The notes beneath the pieces are model-generated. The model did no database searches and had not been told where the DNA came from. It was given only the letters and a program-made list of their open reading frames with translations. Shown one piece after another: positions 17,564 to 25,574 of a DNA stretch of 64,000 nt. Every line of letters begins with the position of its first letter. Position 1 is the stretch's first letter. The stretch is from Streptomyces mobaraensis NBRC 13819 = DSM 40847 (lineage in GTDB: Bacteria > Actinomycetota > Actinomycetes > Streptomycetales > Streptomycetaceae), in NCBI RefSeq assembly GCF_017916255.1, contig NZ_CP072827.1:1240001-1304000 (forward strand), in the 5' to 3' direction. The position numbers and the translations under genes are program-made.

Positions 17564-18364
17564 TCAGACGAGCCGCGTGTAGAGCTCCGGCCTGCGGTCG
17601 GCCAGATAGGTGTTCTCGGCGCGCGACCGGTGGAGCAGGGCGGGGTCGGCCTCGGCGACGAGCAGATCCTCGTCGGCGCCGGCCCGGGCGCGTACGGTCC
17701 CGTCCGGGGCGGCGAGGCAGGACAGCCCGGCGAAGGCGAACTCGCCTTCCGTACCGCACCGGTTGACATAGGCGATGTAGAGCTGGCTCTCCCAGGCGCG
17801 GGCCGGGACGATCGTCTGCGGCACGATCTCGTAGGGCCGCATCAGCGCGGTCGGCGCGAGCAGCAGCTCCGTGCCGGCGAGGGCGTGCGCCCGCACGGGC
17901 TCCGGGAACTCGACGTCGTAGCAGATCAGCAGCCCCAGTCGGACGCCGTCGAGCTCGGCCTGCACCACGGCCTCCGTACCGGGGGTGAAGTACGTGGTCT
18001 CGTAGGCGCCGAAGAGGTGGGTCTTGCGGTAGTGGGCGAGCGGGGTGCCCTGCGGGCCCATGAGTTGGAGCGCGTTGTAGACGGCGGCGCCGTCGCGCTC
18101 CGGGTAGCCGTACCCGATGGCGAGCCCGTGCCGGGCGGCGATCGCGGCCACGGCTTCGGCGCCGGGACCGTCGGCGGGTTCGGCGCGGTCGGGGACCAGG
18201 TCGCCGAGCGCGTAGCCGGTCAGGTAGAGCTCGTTGGTGAGCAGCAGCCGGGCACCGGACTCCGCCGCGCGGCGGGCCGCGGCGTCCAGCGCGCCGAGGG
18301 CGGCGTCCGCCGAGGACGGAACGCCGCAGGGCCCTTGGAACAGCGCGATACGCAGCGGGTTCAT
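17564..18364 (-). CDS. Carbon-nitrogen hydrolase (nitrilase-superfamily amidase)
   Basis: This 266-residue protein carries the complete nitrilase-superfamily catalytic triad: Glu in LLTNELYLTGY (about 44), Lys in HYRKTHLFG (about 114) and Cys in LLICYDVEFPE (about 147). Small members of this branch hydrolyse aliphatic amides. It is the first gene of an operon with the amino-acid oxidase. By analogy with the arginine oxygenase pathway known in Streptomyces, it may convert an amide such as 4-guanidinobutyramide to the acid. The substrate is inference. Confidence 0.87.
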   Translation of the reverse strand: MNPLRIALFQGPCGVPSSADAALGALDAAARRAAESGARLLLTNELYLTGYALGDLVPDRAEPADGPGAEAVAAIAARHGLAIGYGYPERDGAAVYNALQLMGPQGTPLAHYRKTHLFGAYETTYFTPGTEAVVQAELDGVRLGLLICYDVEFPEPVRAHALAGTELLLAPTALMRPYEIVPQTIVPARAWESQLYIAYVNRCGTEGEFAFAGLSCLAAPDGTVRARAGADEDLLVAEADPALLHRSRAENTYLADRRPELYTRLV

Positions 18365-18750
18365 ATGTCCTCTTCGGGTGGGCGGCGTGAAGGCGTTTCG
18401 ATGAACTTTCGACGGGATTCCGGTCAGGATTCCGTTAAACGCCTTGACGGTACGGCCCGGCCTCAGGGGGCGACAAGCTATGGATGTTGCGTGCAGACCA
18501 GCGATTCGTTGCGCCTTTTCCGGCGTCGTCGGTGATTCGTTGCGCGCCCTGCGGCGCCCGCGCGCGGCACGGCCTCATCGGGCCCCGGGCCACGCCTTCG
18601 GGGCGCCTCCGGGGCCGGCCCGGACGGTGGGGCGGGTCGGGCGGCCGGGGACGGAGGGGACGGAGACGCCCTGCGGGCCGGCGGACCGACGGAAGGGCCG
18701 ACCGGCGCCCGGTCTCGGGGCGCTCTGCCGATCCGGCCGCCGGTGATCGT
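18365..18750 (-). promoter_or_regulatory. Upstream region of the amidase/oxidase operon with repeated GATTCGTTGCGC motifs
   Basis: There is no gene in this 386-bp stretch. It contains two identical 12-mers, gattcgttgcgc, at 18503-18514 and 18534-18545 (31 bp apart, about three helical turns), and a related gttgcgtgc at 18486. Similar elements lie upstream of the APC permease at 27.3 kb in the same orientation relative to its gene. They look like operator sites of a shared regulator. The left part of the region (18550-18750) is featureless GC-rich sequence. Confidence 0.5.
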
Positions 18751-19380
18751 TCAGCGACCCGCCGCCGCGGCGGCGTTGCCCATCACCCGCCCCAGCACCC
18801 GCGCCAGCACGGACCGCTCCTCGGCGGACAGGCCGGCCGTCAGCGGGCCCTCCAGTCCGGCGAGCACCTGCCGCATGTCGTCGAGCATCCGCCGGCCCCG
18901 CTCGGTGACCTGGAGTTCCGCCTTCCGCCCCCGCCCGGCGGGCGTCGTGCGCGCGACGGCGCCGGCCTCCTCCAGACGGAGAACCGTGGCCTGCATGCTC
19001 TGCGCCGTGACTCCGGCGCGCCGCCCCAGTTCGCTGTAGGAGAGACCGGGCTCCCGCGCGAGATGCCCCAGGGCACCCATCATCCGGAGCGAGTACCCGT
19101 CCCGGGCGGACAGCACATGATGAGCCGCATCCTGAACGAACCGCCCGAGCCCGATCAACATCAACGACAACGGCATCCCCGGAGAACCCCCCGCGGGCGG
19201 CCCTCCGGCAGGCGGACCCCCAGCGGGCGGACCCGCAGCAGGCGCACCGCCCGCAGGCGGACCGCTCGCGGCGGCGGTTTCGGCGGGCCGGCGTCCCTCC
19301 GACGCGGACGGTACGTCCGCTGCGGATCCGGGCCCCGTGCGGAACGCTTTCGTCCGCTCGTCCCCGGCCATCACCATCAC
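18751..19380 (-). CDS. MarR-family transcriptional regulator
   Basis: The protein is up to 209 residues. The first 65 or so are a low-complexity Pro/Ala/Gly tail with repeated PPAGG units. The winged-helix MarR domain (about 70-200) contains LSYSELGRRAGVTAQSMQAT (recognition helix) and the wing segment TTPAGRGRKAELQVTERG. The N-terminal start is uncertain, and a shorter protein beginning in or after the repeats is possible. It is divergent from a small membrane protein, with a shared intergenic region carrying a GTTT...AAAC palindrome, the common MarR arrangement. Confidence 0.85.
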   Translation of the reverse strand: MMVMAGDERTKAFRTGPGSAADVPSASEGRRPAETAAASGPPAGGAPAAGPPAGGPPAGGPPAGGSPGMPLSLMLIGLGRFVQDAAHHVLSARDGYSLRMMGALGHLAREPGLSYSELGRRAGVTAQSMQATVLRLEEAGAVARTTPAGRGRKAELQVTERGRRMLDDMRQVLAGLEGPLTAGLSAEERSVLARVLGRVMGNAAAAAGR

Positions 19381-19471
19381 CCCTCGCCCGCATTACGTCC
19401 GCTTGACCGCCGGCCATCACACCCGGGGCCACTTCCGGCCACGCCGCCCAGGGATGCTAGCGTCTCACGAT

Positions 19472-19490
19472 GTTTAAGCCAGACTGAAAC
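19472..19490. promoter_or_regulatory. Candidate MarR operator
   Basis: The imperfect palindrome gtttaagccagactgaaac (7 of 8 positions per arm match) lies between the divergent MarR gene and the membrane-protein gene. A TAGCGT -10-like box (19458-19463) sits just upstream of it. MarR proteins bind such dyads; assignment to this regulator is inferred from position only. Confidence 0.4.
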
Positions 19491-19540
19491 CCTCGGCCGG
19501 CCCGGTTCTGCCCGCCCGACCGCGATGGGAGCGGAAAGCC

Positions 19541-20026
19541 ATGACGAAACTCCTGCTCAGCCTGCATGTGCTGGCAGCGATCCTGCTCATAGGTCCGGCG
19601 ACCGTGGCCGCCAGCCTCTTCCCCCGCTTCGCGCGGCAGGCCCTGGCCCCGGACGGCGACCGCACCAAGAAGGGCACCGCGGCCCTGCGGATCCTCCACC
19701 GCATCACCCGTGTCTACTCGGCGATCTCGGTGACCGTTCCCGCCTTCGGCATGGCGACGGCGCAGCGGATGGGCGTCCTGGGCGACACCTGGCTGGTCGT
19801 CTCGATGGCGCTGACCGCGGTGGCGGCGGTGCTGCTGGCGATCGCGGTGTTCAGCCAGGACGCGATCATCGACGCCCTCGACCTCCACGACACCGAGCCC
19901 GAGGCGGCCCCCAAGCTCGCCGCCGGCCTGCCCCGACTGTCGATGATCACCGGACTGTTCGCCCTGACCTGGGCGGTCGTCACCGTCCTGATGATCGTCC
20001 GCCCCGGTTCGACGACCGGAGCCTGA
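19541..20026 (+). CDS. Small four-helix membrane protein
   Basis: This 161-residue protein has four predicted membrane segments (about residues 5-25, 58-76, 84-104 and 137-156). It starts MTKLLLSLHVLAAILLIGP. The layout resembles DUF2269-type integral membrane proteins, but I cannot assign it firmly. It is divergent from the MarR regulator and is the likely target of that regulator. The function is unknown. Confidence 0.72.
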   Translation: MTKLLLSLHVLAAILLIGPATVAASLFPRFARQALAPDGDRTKKGTAALRILHRITRVYSAISVTVPAFGMATAQRMGVLGDTWLVVSMALTAVAAVLLAIAVFSQDAIIDALDLHDTEPEAAPKLAAGLPRLSMITGLFALTWAVVTVLMIVRPGSTTGA

Positions 20027-20106
20027 ACCGGTCACGAGCGATCGGTTCCTCGCGTCCGCGCCCCCGGCCGAGGCGAATCTCCCTGCGGGACATGGCGGAA
20101 TGACCG

Positions 20107-20910
20107 TTGACGCGGACCTTCGCCGGGCCCACCGGCGAGGTCCGCTGGAACCGCCTCGGCGGGGAGGGCCACCGCCGGTCGTCCTGCCGCACGGCACCCC
20201 GTGCTCGTCCCTTCGCCTGACGCGCGGTGCCCCGGTCACCCGCCCGCGTCCACCTGGCGTACATCCGGGACGCGCCCGGCTACGGGCAGTCGGAGAAGAC
20301 CATGACCGGCAGGACGTCCCCCTGGTCGCCCGAGGCCGTGTCTTCGGCGAGTTCCCGGTCCACCGGGAACCAGCCGAACCCCTGGTCGTGACCCACGACT
20401 TCGGTGGCGCCGTCGCCCTGCGCGCCCACCTGCTGCACGGCGCCCGCTACCGCGCGCTCGCCCTCGTCGACCCGGCGGCACTGGCCCCGTGGGACTCGCC
20501 GTTCTTCCGCCTCGCCGGTGAACACTCCCCCGTCCTCGAGCAGTTGCCGCCCGCACCGCACGCCGCACTCGTCCGCGCGCACATCGGCACGACCGGCGGG
20601 CCCGATCCGCACCCCGCCGTCCCGGAGCGGCTCGTCGAGCCCTGGCTCGGCACGGCGGGCCGGCCGACGTCCCACCGGCGGATCCCCCAGGCCGACCAGT
20701 GGCACACCGACAAGATCCAGGGCCGCTACTCCGTCATGGTGTGCTGGGGCACGGATGACACATGGATCCCGCCGGAGAAGGGCCGTGAGCCGGCCGCCGC
20801 GATACCCGGCGCCTCCTTTGAGCCGGTCCCGGGCAAGGACCGCCTTGCCGAGGCGGACGCACCCGCCCAACTCATTGCGGCACGGCATGAGTTCCTCCAA
20901 TCGGCGACGG
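20107..20910 (+). pseudogene. Frameshifted alpha/beta-hydrolase remnant
   Basis: Alpha/beta-hydrolase segments appear in alternating frames. TRTFAGPTGEVRWNRLGGEG starts at the TTG at 20107. PVVLPHGTPCSS (oxyanion-loop region) is in another frame near 20180. RDAPGYGQSEKT returns to the first frame near 20266. GRVFGEF and then VVTHDFGGAVALRAH (nucleophile-elbow region, here with Asp) run in the second frame from about 20335. C-terminal pieces such as CWGTDDTWIPP and EPVPGKD follow, with apparent small deletions. At least three frameshifts are needed, so the haloalkane-dehalogenase-like enzyme is not made intact. No complete relative is seen in the window. Confidence 0.82.
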
Positions 20911-21418
20911 TTTCCCGCCCCTGGGACAGCGACGCTCAATGGCCGAAAAGCGCCCCTGCGCCCGCAACGCGTGGTGCTAGCGTTCCGAACGAGCACCACT
21001 GGGACGACGCCTCGGCCGCGCCGTCCCTCTTACGAGGGAAGCCGCCCCTCACACGGGGGACGATGCGGGGGACGAGGGGGGACCACATTCACCTGCGCCA
21101 GAGCCTTCCGGACACACGATCGGCCACGGTGAGCCCACCGGATGGCGCCGCGCGACCGGTGGCCTGATCTCACGTGCCGTGCCGCGCAGCCGAGTTGCGC
21201 ACGGCAGGCCCGTTCCGTGAAGCCGCCTCGACCACCACGCCGAGCGCATCCCCGCGACGCGCCCACACCGCGATCCCTTCCGCACGGCGCCGCCGGACGG
21301 CCTCCGAAGGGCGCTCCGAGCCGTCCCGCGCTCCCCACCGATTCCCTCCGCCCGCCGGGTGGAGGGCGCACCGGCAAGGGAGCCCACCCGGGCTCCGTCC
21401 ACGACGAGGAGGATTCTC
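20911..21418 (+). promoter_or_regulatory. Region upstream of the lanthipeptide precursor, with a dyad at 20971-20999
   Basis: No gene is recognisable in this 508-bp stretch. It contains a dyad with arms gtggtgct (20971-20978) and agcaccac (20992-20999) plus an inner cgtt/aacg pair, overlapping a -10-like TAGCGT (20978-20983). A weak -35 (CTGCGC, 16 bp upstream) is possible. This could be an operator-promoter for the precursor, with a leader of about 400 nt. The precursor ribosome site gaggagg is at 21406-21412. Confidence 0.4.
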
Positions 21419-21604
21419 ATGAACACCGTGCAGGCGTGGAAGGACTGTGCCTACCGCGAGACCCTGGCCGCGGCTCCCGCGCACCCCGCGGGCTCCATCG
21501 ACCTGACCGAGGAACTGCCGGGCGAGCGCGGCGGCGTCCAGGCCATGTCGGGCACCATCGCCATCAAGACCATGTCCGCGCCGTTCTGGACCTGCTGCAA
21601 GTAA
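21419..21604 (+). CDS. lanA: Class II lanthipeptide precursor peptide
   Basis: The peptide has 61 residues, and its ATG at 21419 lies 6 nt after a strong gaggagg site. The leader has the actinobacterial class II pattern: AWKDCAYRETL near the start, then HPAGSIDLTEEL and a double-glycine site (Gly38-Gly39). The predicted 22-residue core begins VQAMSGTIAIKT and ends SAPFWTCCK. It holds five Ser/Thr (core positions 5, 7, 12, 14, 19) and two adjacent Cys (20, 21), so at most two thioether rings can form. The C-terminal Thr-Cys-Cys resembles the lacticin 481 group, but the internal ring-A cysteine is absent. It lies 106 bp upstream of a LanM gene. The cleavage site is predicted from the motif only. 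Confidence 0.88.
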   Translation: MNTVQAWKDCAYRETLAAAPAHPAGSIDLTEELPGERGGVQAMSGTIAIKTMSAPFWTCCK

Positions 21605-21632
21605 CCGTTCCGGTACCACCGTCCGGACCCTC

Positions 21633-21668
21633 GCGGCACGTCGCCCGCCCCGGCGGGCGACGTGCCGC
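21633..21668 (+). terminator. 15-bp hairpin between lanA and lanM
   Basis: There is a perfect inverted repeat of gcggcacgtcgcccg with a 6-nt loop, centred in the 106-bp lanA-lanM spacer. It has no U-tract. In lanthipeptide operons such hairpins often act as partial terminators or mRNA stabilisers, giving more precursor than enzyme. That role is inferred here. Confidence 0.7.
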
Positions 21669-21710
21669 ACCGCGAGCCGACGCCACCCGCCGCACCCCGG
21701 AAGGAAAGCC

Positions 21711-24700
21711 ATGCCCCAGAGCACCCAGGCGCCCCACAGCGCCGGGCCCGGCCGCCCCTCCCCCGACCGCACGCCCCCGGCCTGGGTCCGGGCGCTGCGC
21801 CTCGGCGAGCGACTCACGGACGGCGGGCCGCCGCCCTGCGAACCGTCCGAGCGAGCCCGCGAACGCCTCGCCGCCTGGCGCCGGCTCGCCGCCTTCCGGG
21901 ACGACGACCGCTTCGCGGAGAACGTCCGCACGCTGGGCACGGACCCCGGCACGCTGCTCCGCCTGCTGGACGAGCCCCCAGAGGAGCTGGCTACCCGCAT
22001 CCCACGGCCCTCCTGGGCCACAGAGGACACCGACGCCCCAGAACCAGCGACCCCGACCCGAACCCCGACCCCGACCCCACCGACGGACCCCGTCTTCCTC
22101 CCCTTGGTCGCCCCCGCGATCCGCCGTGCGGAGTCGGCGCTCCTGAGCCGGCTGAACCGCCTCGGCGCCGATGCCCCCGCGGGCCTCGCCGACGCCCTCC
22201 TCGCCACGCTGCCCCTCGATCGGCTCGACATGGTGCTGGGACCGACCCTCGTCCTGGAGGTGAACGTCGCCCGTGTCGAAGGGCGGCTGCGCGGGGACAC
22301 CCCGGAGGAGCGGTTCGCCTCCTTCGCCGGGCTGCTGGCCGACCCGGACCACCAGGCCCGCTTCCGGGCCGAGTACCCGGTCCTCGTCCGGCAGGCGGCG
22401 GAGGTCCTGGACCGCTGGTCCGCCGCCTGCGCGCGGCTGGCCCGCCACCTCCGGGACGACCTGCCCGACCTCCGCCGCGACCTGCTGGCCGGCCGGCCCG
22501 CCGACACCGTACGGTCCGTCGCACTGGGCGAGGGCGACCTGCACCACGGCGGGCGGAGCGTGGCCCGGGTGGAGTTCGCCTGCGGCGGCGTCGTCATGTA
22601 CAAGCCGCGCTCCCTCGCCGTGGACGCCGCCTTCGGCGCCCTCGCCGAACGCTTCTCCCACGACACCGGCCTCGTCCTGCGCGCCGCCCGCGTCCTGGAC
22701 CGGAAGGAGCACGGCTGGGCCGAGTACATCCGCCCCGCGCCCTGCTCCGCCCCCGACGGCCCGGCCCTCTTCTACCGGCGGACCGGCGCGCTGCTCGCCC
22801 TGGTCCACGCGCTGCGCGGCAGCGACCTGTACTACGAGAACGTCATCGCCGCGGGAGACCACCCGGTCCTCATCGACCTGGAGGCCCTGTTCCACCCGGG
22901 CGACGGCAGCGCGCCCGTCTGGTCCGCGTCCTCCCCGGCGGACGCCGACCCGGCCGGCGAGCTGCTGCACCGGTCCGTGCTGGCCACCGGCCTGCTGCCG
23001 GGCCGACGGCTGGTCGGCCCGCCGGACGGCCGCGCTCCGGCACACCACGCCCCGGCCCGACGCCCCCAGACGCACCGCCCGCAGACGGACGCCCCGCAAG
23101 CCGCGGACCACCCCCAAGCCACCGCCCTCCCCCGCACCACCGACCTCAGCGGCATCGGCGGTTCCGCCGGCCAGCCCTGGCTGACGCCCGTCCCCGTCCC
23201 GGTGGGCGCGGGCACCGACGAGGTGCGCCTGCTCCCCCGTGAGGTGGAGGTGCCCGGGGCGGACAACCGCCCGTCCCTGCCCGACGGTTCGTCCGTCGAC
23301 CCGGGCCGCCACCTCCCCGACCTGCTGGCCGGCTTCCGGACCGGCTACGACTGGCTGACGGAGCACCGCGCCGCCCTCCTCGCCCCCGGCGGCCCGGTCG
23401 ACGCGTTCGCCGACGCGCCCGTCCGCTACCTGCACCGCGACACCTACGTCTACGACAAGCTGCTGCGCGAGAGCTTCCACCCCGATTTCGCGCGGGACGC
23501 GCTGGACCGCGAGCGCAGCCTGGCGCGGCTCTGCTCGGGCTGGGCGGGCGCTCCCGATCGGAAGCGGATCGTCCGCGACGAACTGGACGCACTGCTCACC
23601 GGCGACATCCCGCTGTTCCGTGTCGTCCCCGGCCGCCGCGACCTCCTCCTGTCCACCGGCGGAACCGTCCCCGGCTTCCTCGCGCGCGACGGGCTCTCGG
23701 CCGTCCGCGAGGGCCTGGCCGCCCTCGGCCCCGAGGACCGGGACCGCCAGGAGTGGATCATCACCACGTCGTTCACGGACACGTTGAACAAGGCGGGCAC
23801 GCCGCATACGAAGCCCCCGCACGTTCCCCGCCCCTCTTCCCCCGGCCGCCCAGCGGACACCCGAGCCCTGACAGCCGCGGCGGAGGAGATCGGCGACCGG
23901 CTCCTCCGGCTGGCCGTCACCGAAGGCGACGCGGTCGGCTGGCTCGGCACCCGCTCCCCCGGCCCCGGCGTCACCGAGATCGTCCCGCTGGGCCCGGACC
24001 TCTACGGAGGGCTGGCCGGGATCGGCCTCTTCCTCCTGCGGCTCGCCCAGGTCACCGGCGCCCGCCGCTTCCGCGACCAGGCGGACCGTGTCGCGGACGA
24101 GGTCGCCCGCCGCGTCACGGGCGGCGAGCACCCGGACGCCGGGGCCCTCTACCTGATGAGTCACGACCTGAAGGCGGGCGGTCCCGCGGACCGCTTCCGG
24201 GCGGTCCGCGACGCGGTCCTCCCCGCGCTGCGGACGGCCGTCGCCGAGGACACGGCGTACGACGTGATCGACGGCGCCGCCGGGTACGTCCTGATGTGCC
24301 TGGCGGCGTACGCGGCCGACGGCGGCCCGGAGTCCCTGGAAGTGGCCCGGCTCGCCGCCGACCACCTGGCCGCCCGCGCCGAGCCGGCGGGCGCCGGGCT
24401 CGGCTGGCGGCACGCGGGCATCCCCGCCCCGGGGCCGCTCACCGGCCTGGCGCACGGCACGTCGGGGGCCGTCGTCGCCCTGTCCCGGTTGAACGCCCTG
24501 CACCCCGACGGGCGCTACGGCGCGCTGATCGACGGAGCGCTGGCCTACGAGGCCGGCGTCTTCGAGCCCGACGCGGGGAACTGGCCCGACCTGCGGGAGC
24601 ACGCGCCCGTACGGCACTGGTCCGCCTGGTGCCACGGCGCGGCCGGCGTCGGCCTGGCCCGCGCGGAGCTGCTGATGTCCCCGGCCCGGCCGGCGGCTCG

Positions 24701-25052
24701 TGCGGACCGGGCCGCCGACGAGCTGCGGACCGCGCTCGGGCCGACCCTGGCCGACCGGGACAACCACAGCCTGTGCCACGGCGGCCTCGGCAACCTCGAA
24801 CTGCTGCTCTACGCCGAGCGGCTGGGCCTCGCCCGCCCGGGCGGCCTCGCGGACCGCCTCTCCGCCGTCCTGGAGCGGGCACGGCGGACGGGCTGGCGGT
24901 CGGGTGCCCCGGCGGGCGAGGAGGTGCCCGGACTGTTCACGGGCCTGGCCGGGATCGGCCACAATCTGCTGCGGTTCGCGGCACCGGACGACGTACCGTC
25001 GGTCCTGCTCCTGGAACCGCCCCCGGGAATCAGGACGGCGCCCCCGAGCTGA
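21711..25052 (+). CDS. lanM: Class II lanthipeptide synthetase LanM
   Basis: This 1113-residue bifunctional enzyme dehydrates Ser/Thr and then cyclises with Cys. The N-terminal dehydratase (DUF4135, about residues 130-620) has the LanM signature GDLHHGGRSV (Asp near 276) and VVMYKPRSL (Lys near 298), plus YLHRDTYVYDKLLRESFHPD. The C-terminal LanC-like cyclase (about 730-1105) has zinc ligands Cys974 (AWCHGAAG), Cys1022 and His1023 (LCHGGLGN), so it looks catalytically complete. Two Pro/Thr/Gln-rich inserts (about 105-125 and 440-480) are unlike the rest. The start is ATG at 21711 after ggaagga. The last 23 bp overlap the convergent Lrp gene. Confidence 0.95.
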   Translation: MPQSTQAPHSAGPGRPSPDRTPPAWVRALRLGERLTDGGPPPCEPSERARERLAAWRRLAAFRDDDRFAENVRTLGTDPGTLLRLLDEPPEELATRIPRPSWATEDTDAPEPATPTRTPTPTPPTDPVFLPLVAPAIRRAESALLSRLNRLGADAPAGLADALLATLPLDRLDMVLGPTLVLEVNVARVEGRLRGDTPEERFASFAGLLADPDHQARFRAEYPVLVRQAAEVLDRWSAACARLARHLRDDLPDLRRDLLAGRPADTVRSVALGEGDLHHGGRSVARVEFACGGVVMYKPRSLAVDAAFGALAERFSHDTGLVLRAARVLDRKEHGWAEYIRPAPCSAPDGPALFYRRTGALLALVHALRGSDLYYENVIAAGDHPVLIDLEALFHPGDGSAPVWSASSPADADPAGELLHRSVLATGLLPGRRLVGPPDGRAPAHHAPARRPQTHRPQTDAPQAADHPQATALPRTTDLSGIGGSAGQPWLTPVPVPVGAGTDEVRLLPREVEVPGADNRPSLPDGSSVDPGRHLPDLLAGFRTGYDWLTEHRAALLAPGGPVDAFADAPVRYLHRDTYVYDKLLRESFHPDFARDALDRERSLARLCSGWAGAPDRKRIVRDELDALLTGDIPLFRVVPGRRDLLLSTGGTVPGFLARDGLSAVREGLAALGPEDRDRQEWIITTSFTDTLNKAGTPHTKPPHVPRPSSPGRPADTRALTAAAEEIGDRLLRLAVTEGDAVGWLGTRSPGPGVTEIVPLGPDLYGGLAGIGLFLLRLAQVTGARRFRDQADRVADEVARRVTGGEHPDAGALYLMSHDLKAGGPADRFRAVRDAVLPALRTAVAEDTAYDVIDGAAGYVLMCLAAYAADGGPESLEVARLAADHLAARAEPAGAGLGWRHAGIPAPGPLTGLAHGTSGAVVALSRLNALHPDGRYGALIDGALAYEAGVFEPDAGNWPDLREHAPVRHWSAWCHGAAGVGLARAELLMSPARPAARADRAADELRTALGPTLADRDNHSLCHGGLGNLELLLYAERLGLARPGGLADRLSAVLERARRTGWRSGAPAGEEVPGLFTGLAGIGHNLLRFAAPDDVPSVLLLEPPPGIRTAPPS

Positions 25053-25485
25053 ACCGCCGCAGCAGCGGCGACAGCACCAGCACCGACTTCGTCCGCTCGA
25101 CGAACGGCTCGCCGGCGATCCGCTCCAGCACCCGCTCGAAGTGCCGCATGTCGGAGGCGAAGATCTGGACGATGGCGTCGGCCTCACCGGTGACGGTGGA
25201 GGCGGACGCCACCTCCGGGTAGCGGGAGAGGCCGCGGTGGATCGCCTCGGGCGAGGTGTTGCGGCGGCAGTAGAGCTCGATGAAGCCCTCGGTCTCCCAG
25301 CCGAGGGCTCCCGGGTCCACCCGGACGGTGAACCCGGTGATGGCCCCTTCGGCACGCAGCCTGTCCACGCGCCGCTTCACCGCGGGCGCGGACAGGCCGA
25401 CCTCGGCGCCGATGTCGGCGTAGGAGCGCCGGGCGTCCTCGGCCAGGGCGTGCACGATACGTTCGTCGAGCTCGTTGAGTCGCAC
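25030..25485 (-). CDS. Lrp/AsnC-family transcriptional regulator
   Basis: This 151-residue protein has an N-terminal winged helix (about residues 1-60, starting MRLNELDERIVHALAEDARR with recognition segment LSAPAVKRRVDRL). A C-terminal RAM ligand-binding domain follows (about 65-145). Lrp/AsnC proteins sense amino acids and control their transport or breakdown. It is on the same strand as, and 89 bp downstream of, the APC permease, and overlaps the 3' end of lanM. It is the best local candidate to read the repeated TTGCG motifs upstream of the permease and of the amidase/oxidase operon. Confidence 0.92.
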   Translation of the reverse strand: MRLNELDERIVHALAEDARRSYADIGAEVGLSAPAVKRRVDRLRAEGAITGFTVRVDPGALGWETEGFIELYCRRNTSPEAIHRGLSRYPEVASASTVTGEADAIVQIFASDMRHFERVLERIAGEPFVERTKSVLVLSPLLRRFSSGAPS

Positions 25486-25574
25486 TGCGGGTGAATCACT
25501 TTTCTACGGGATCCTGCTGTTCCTCCAGCAGTAGATCACGTATCCGGCGTCCACCCCGACTCGCGGCGGCCGGG

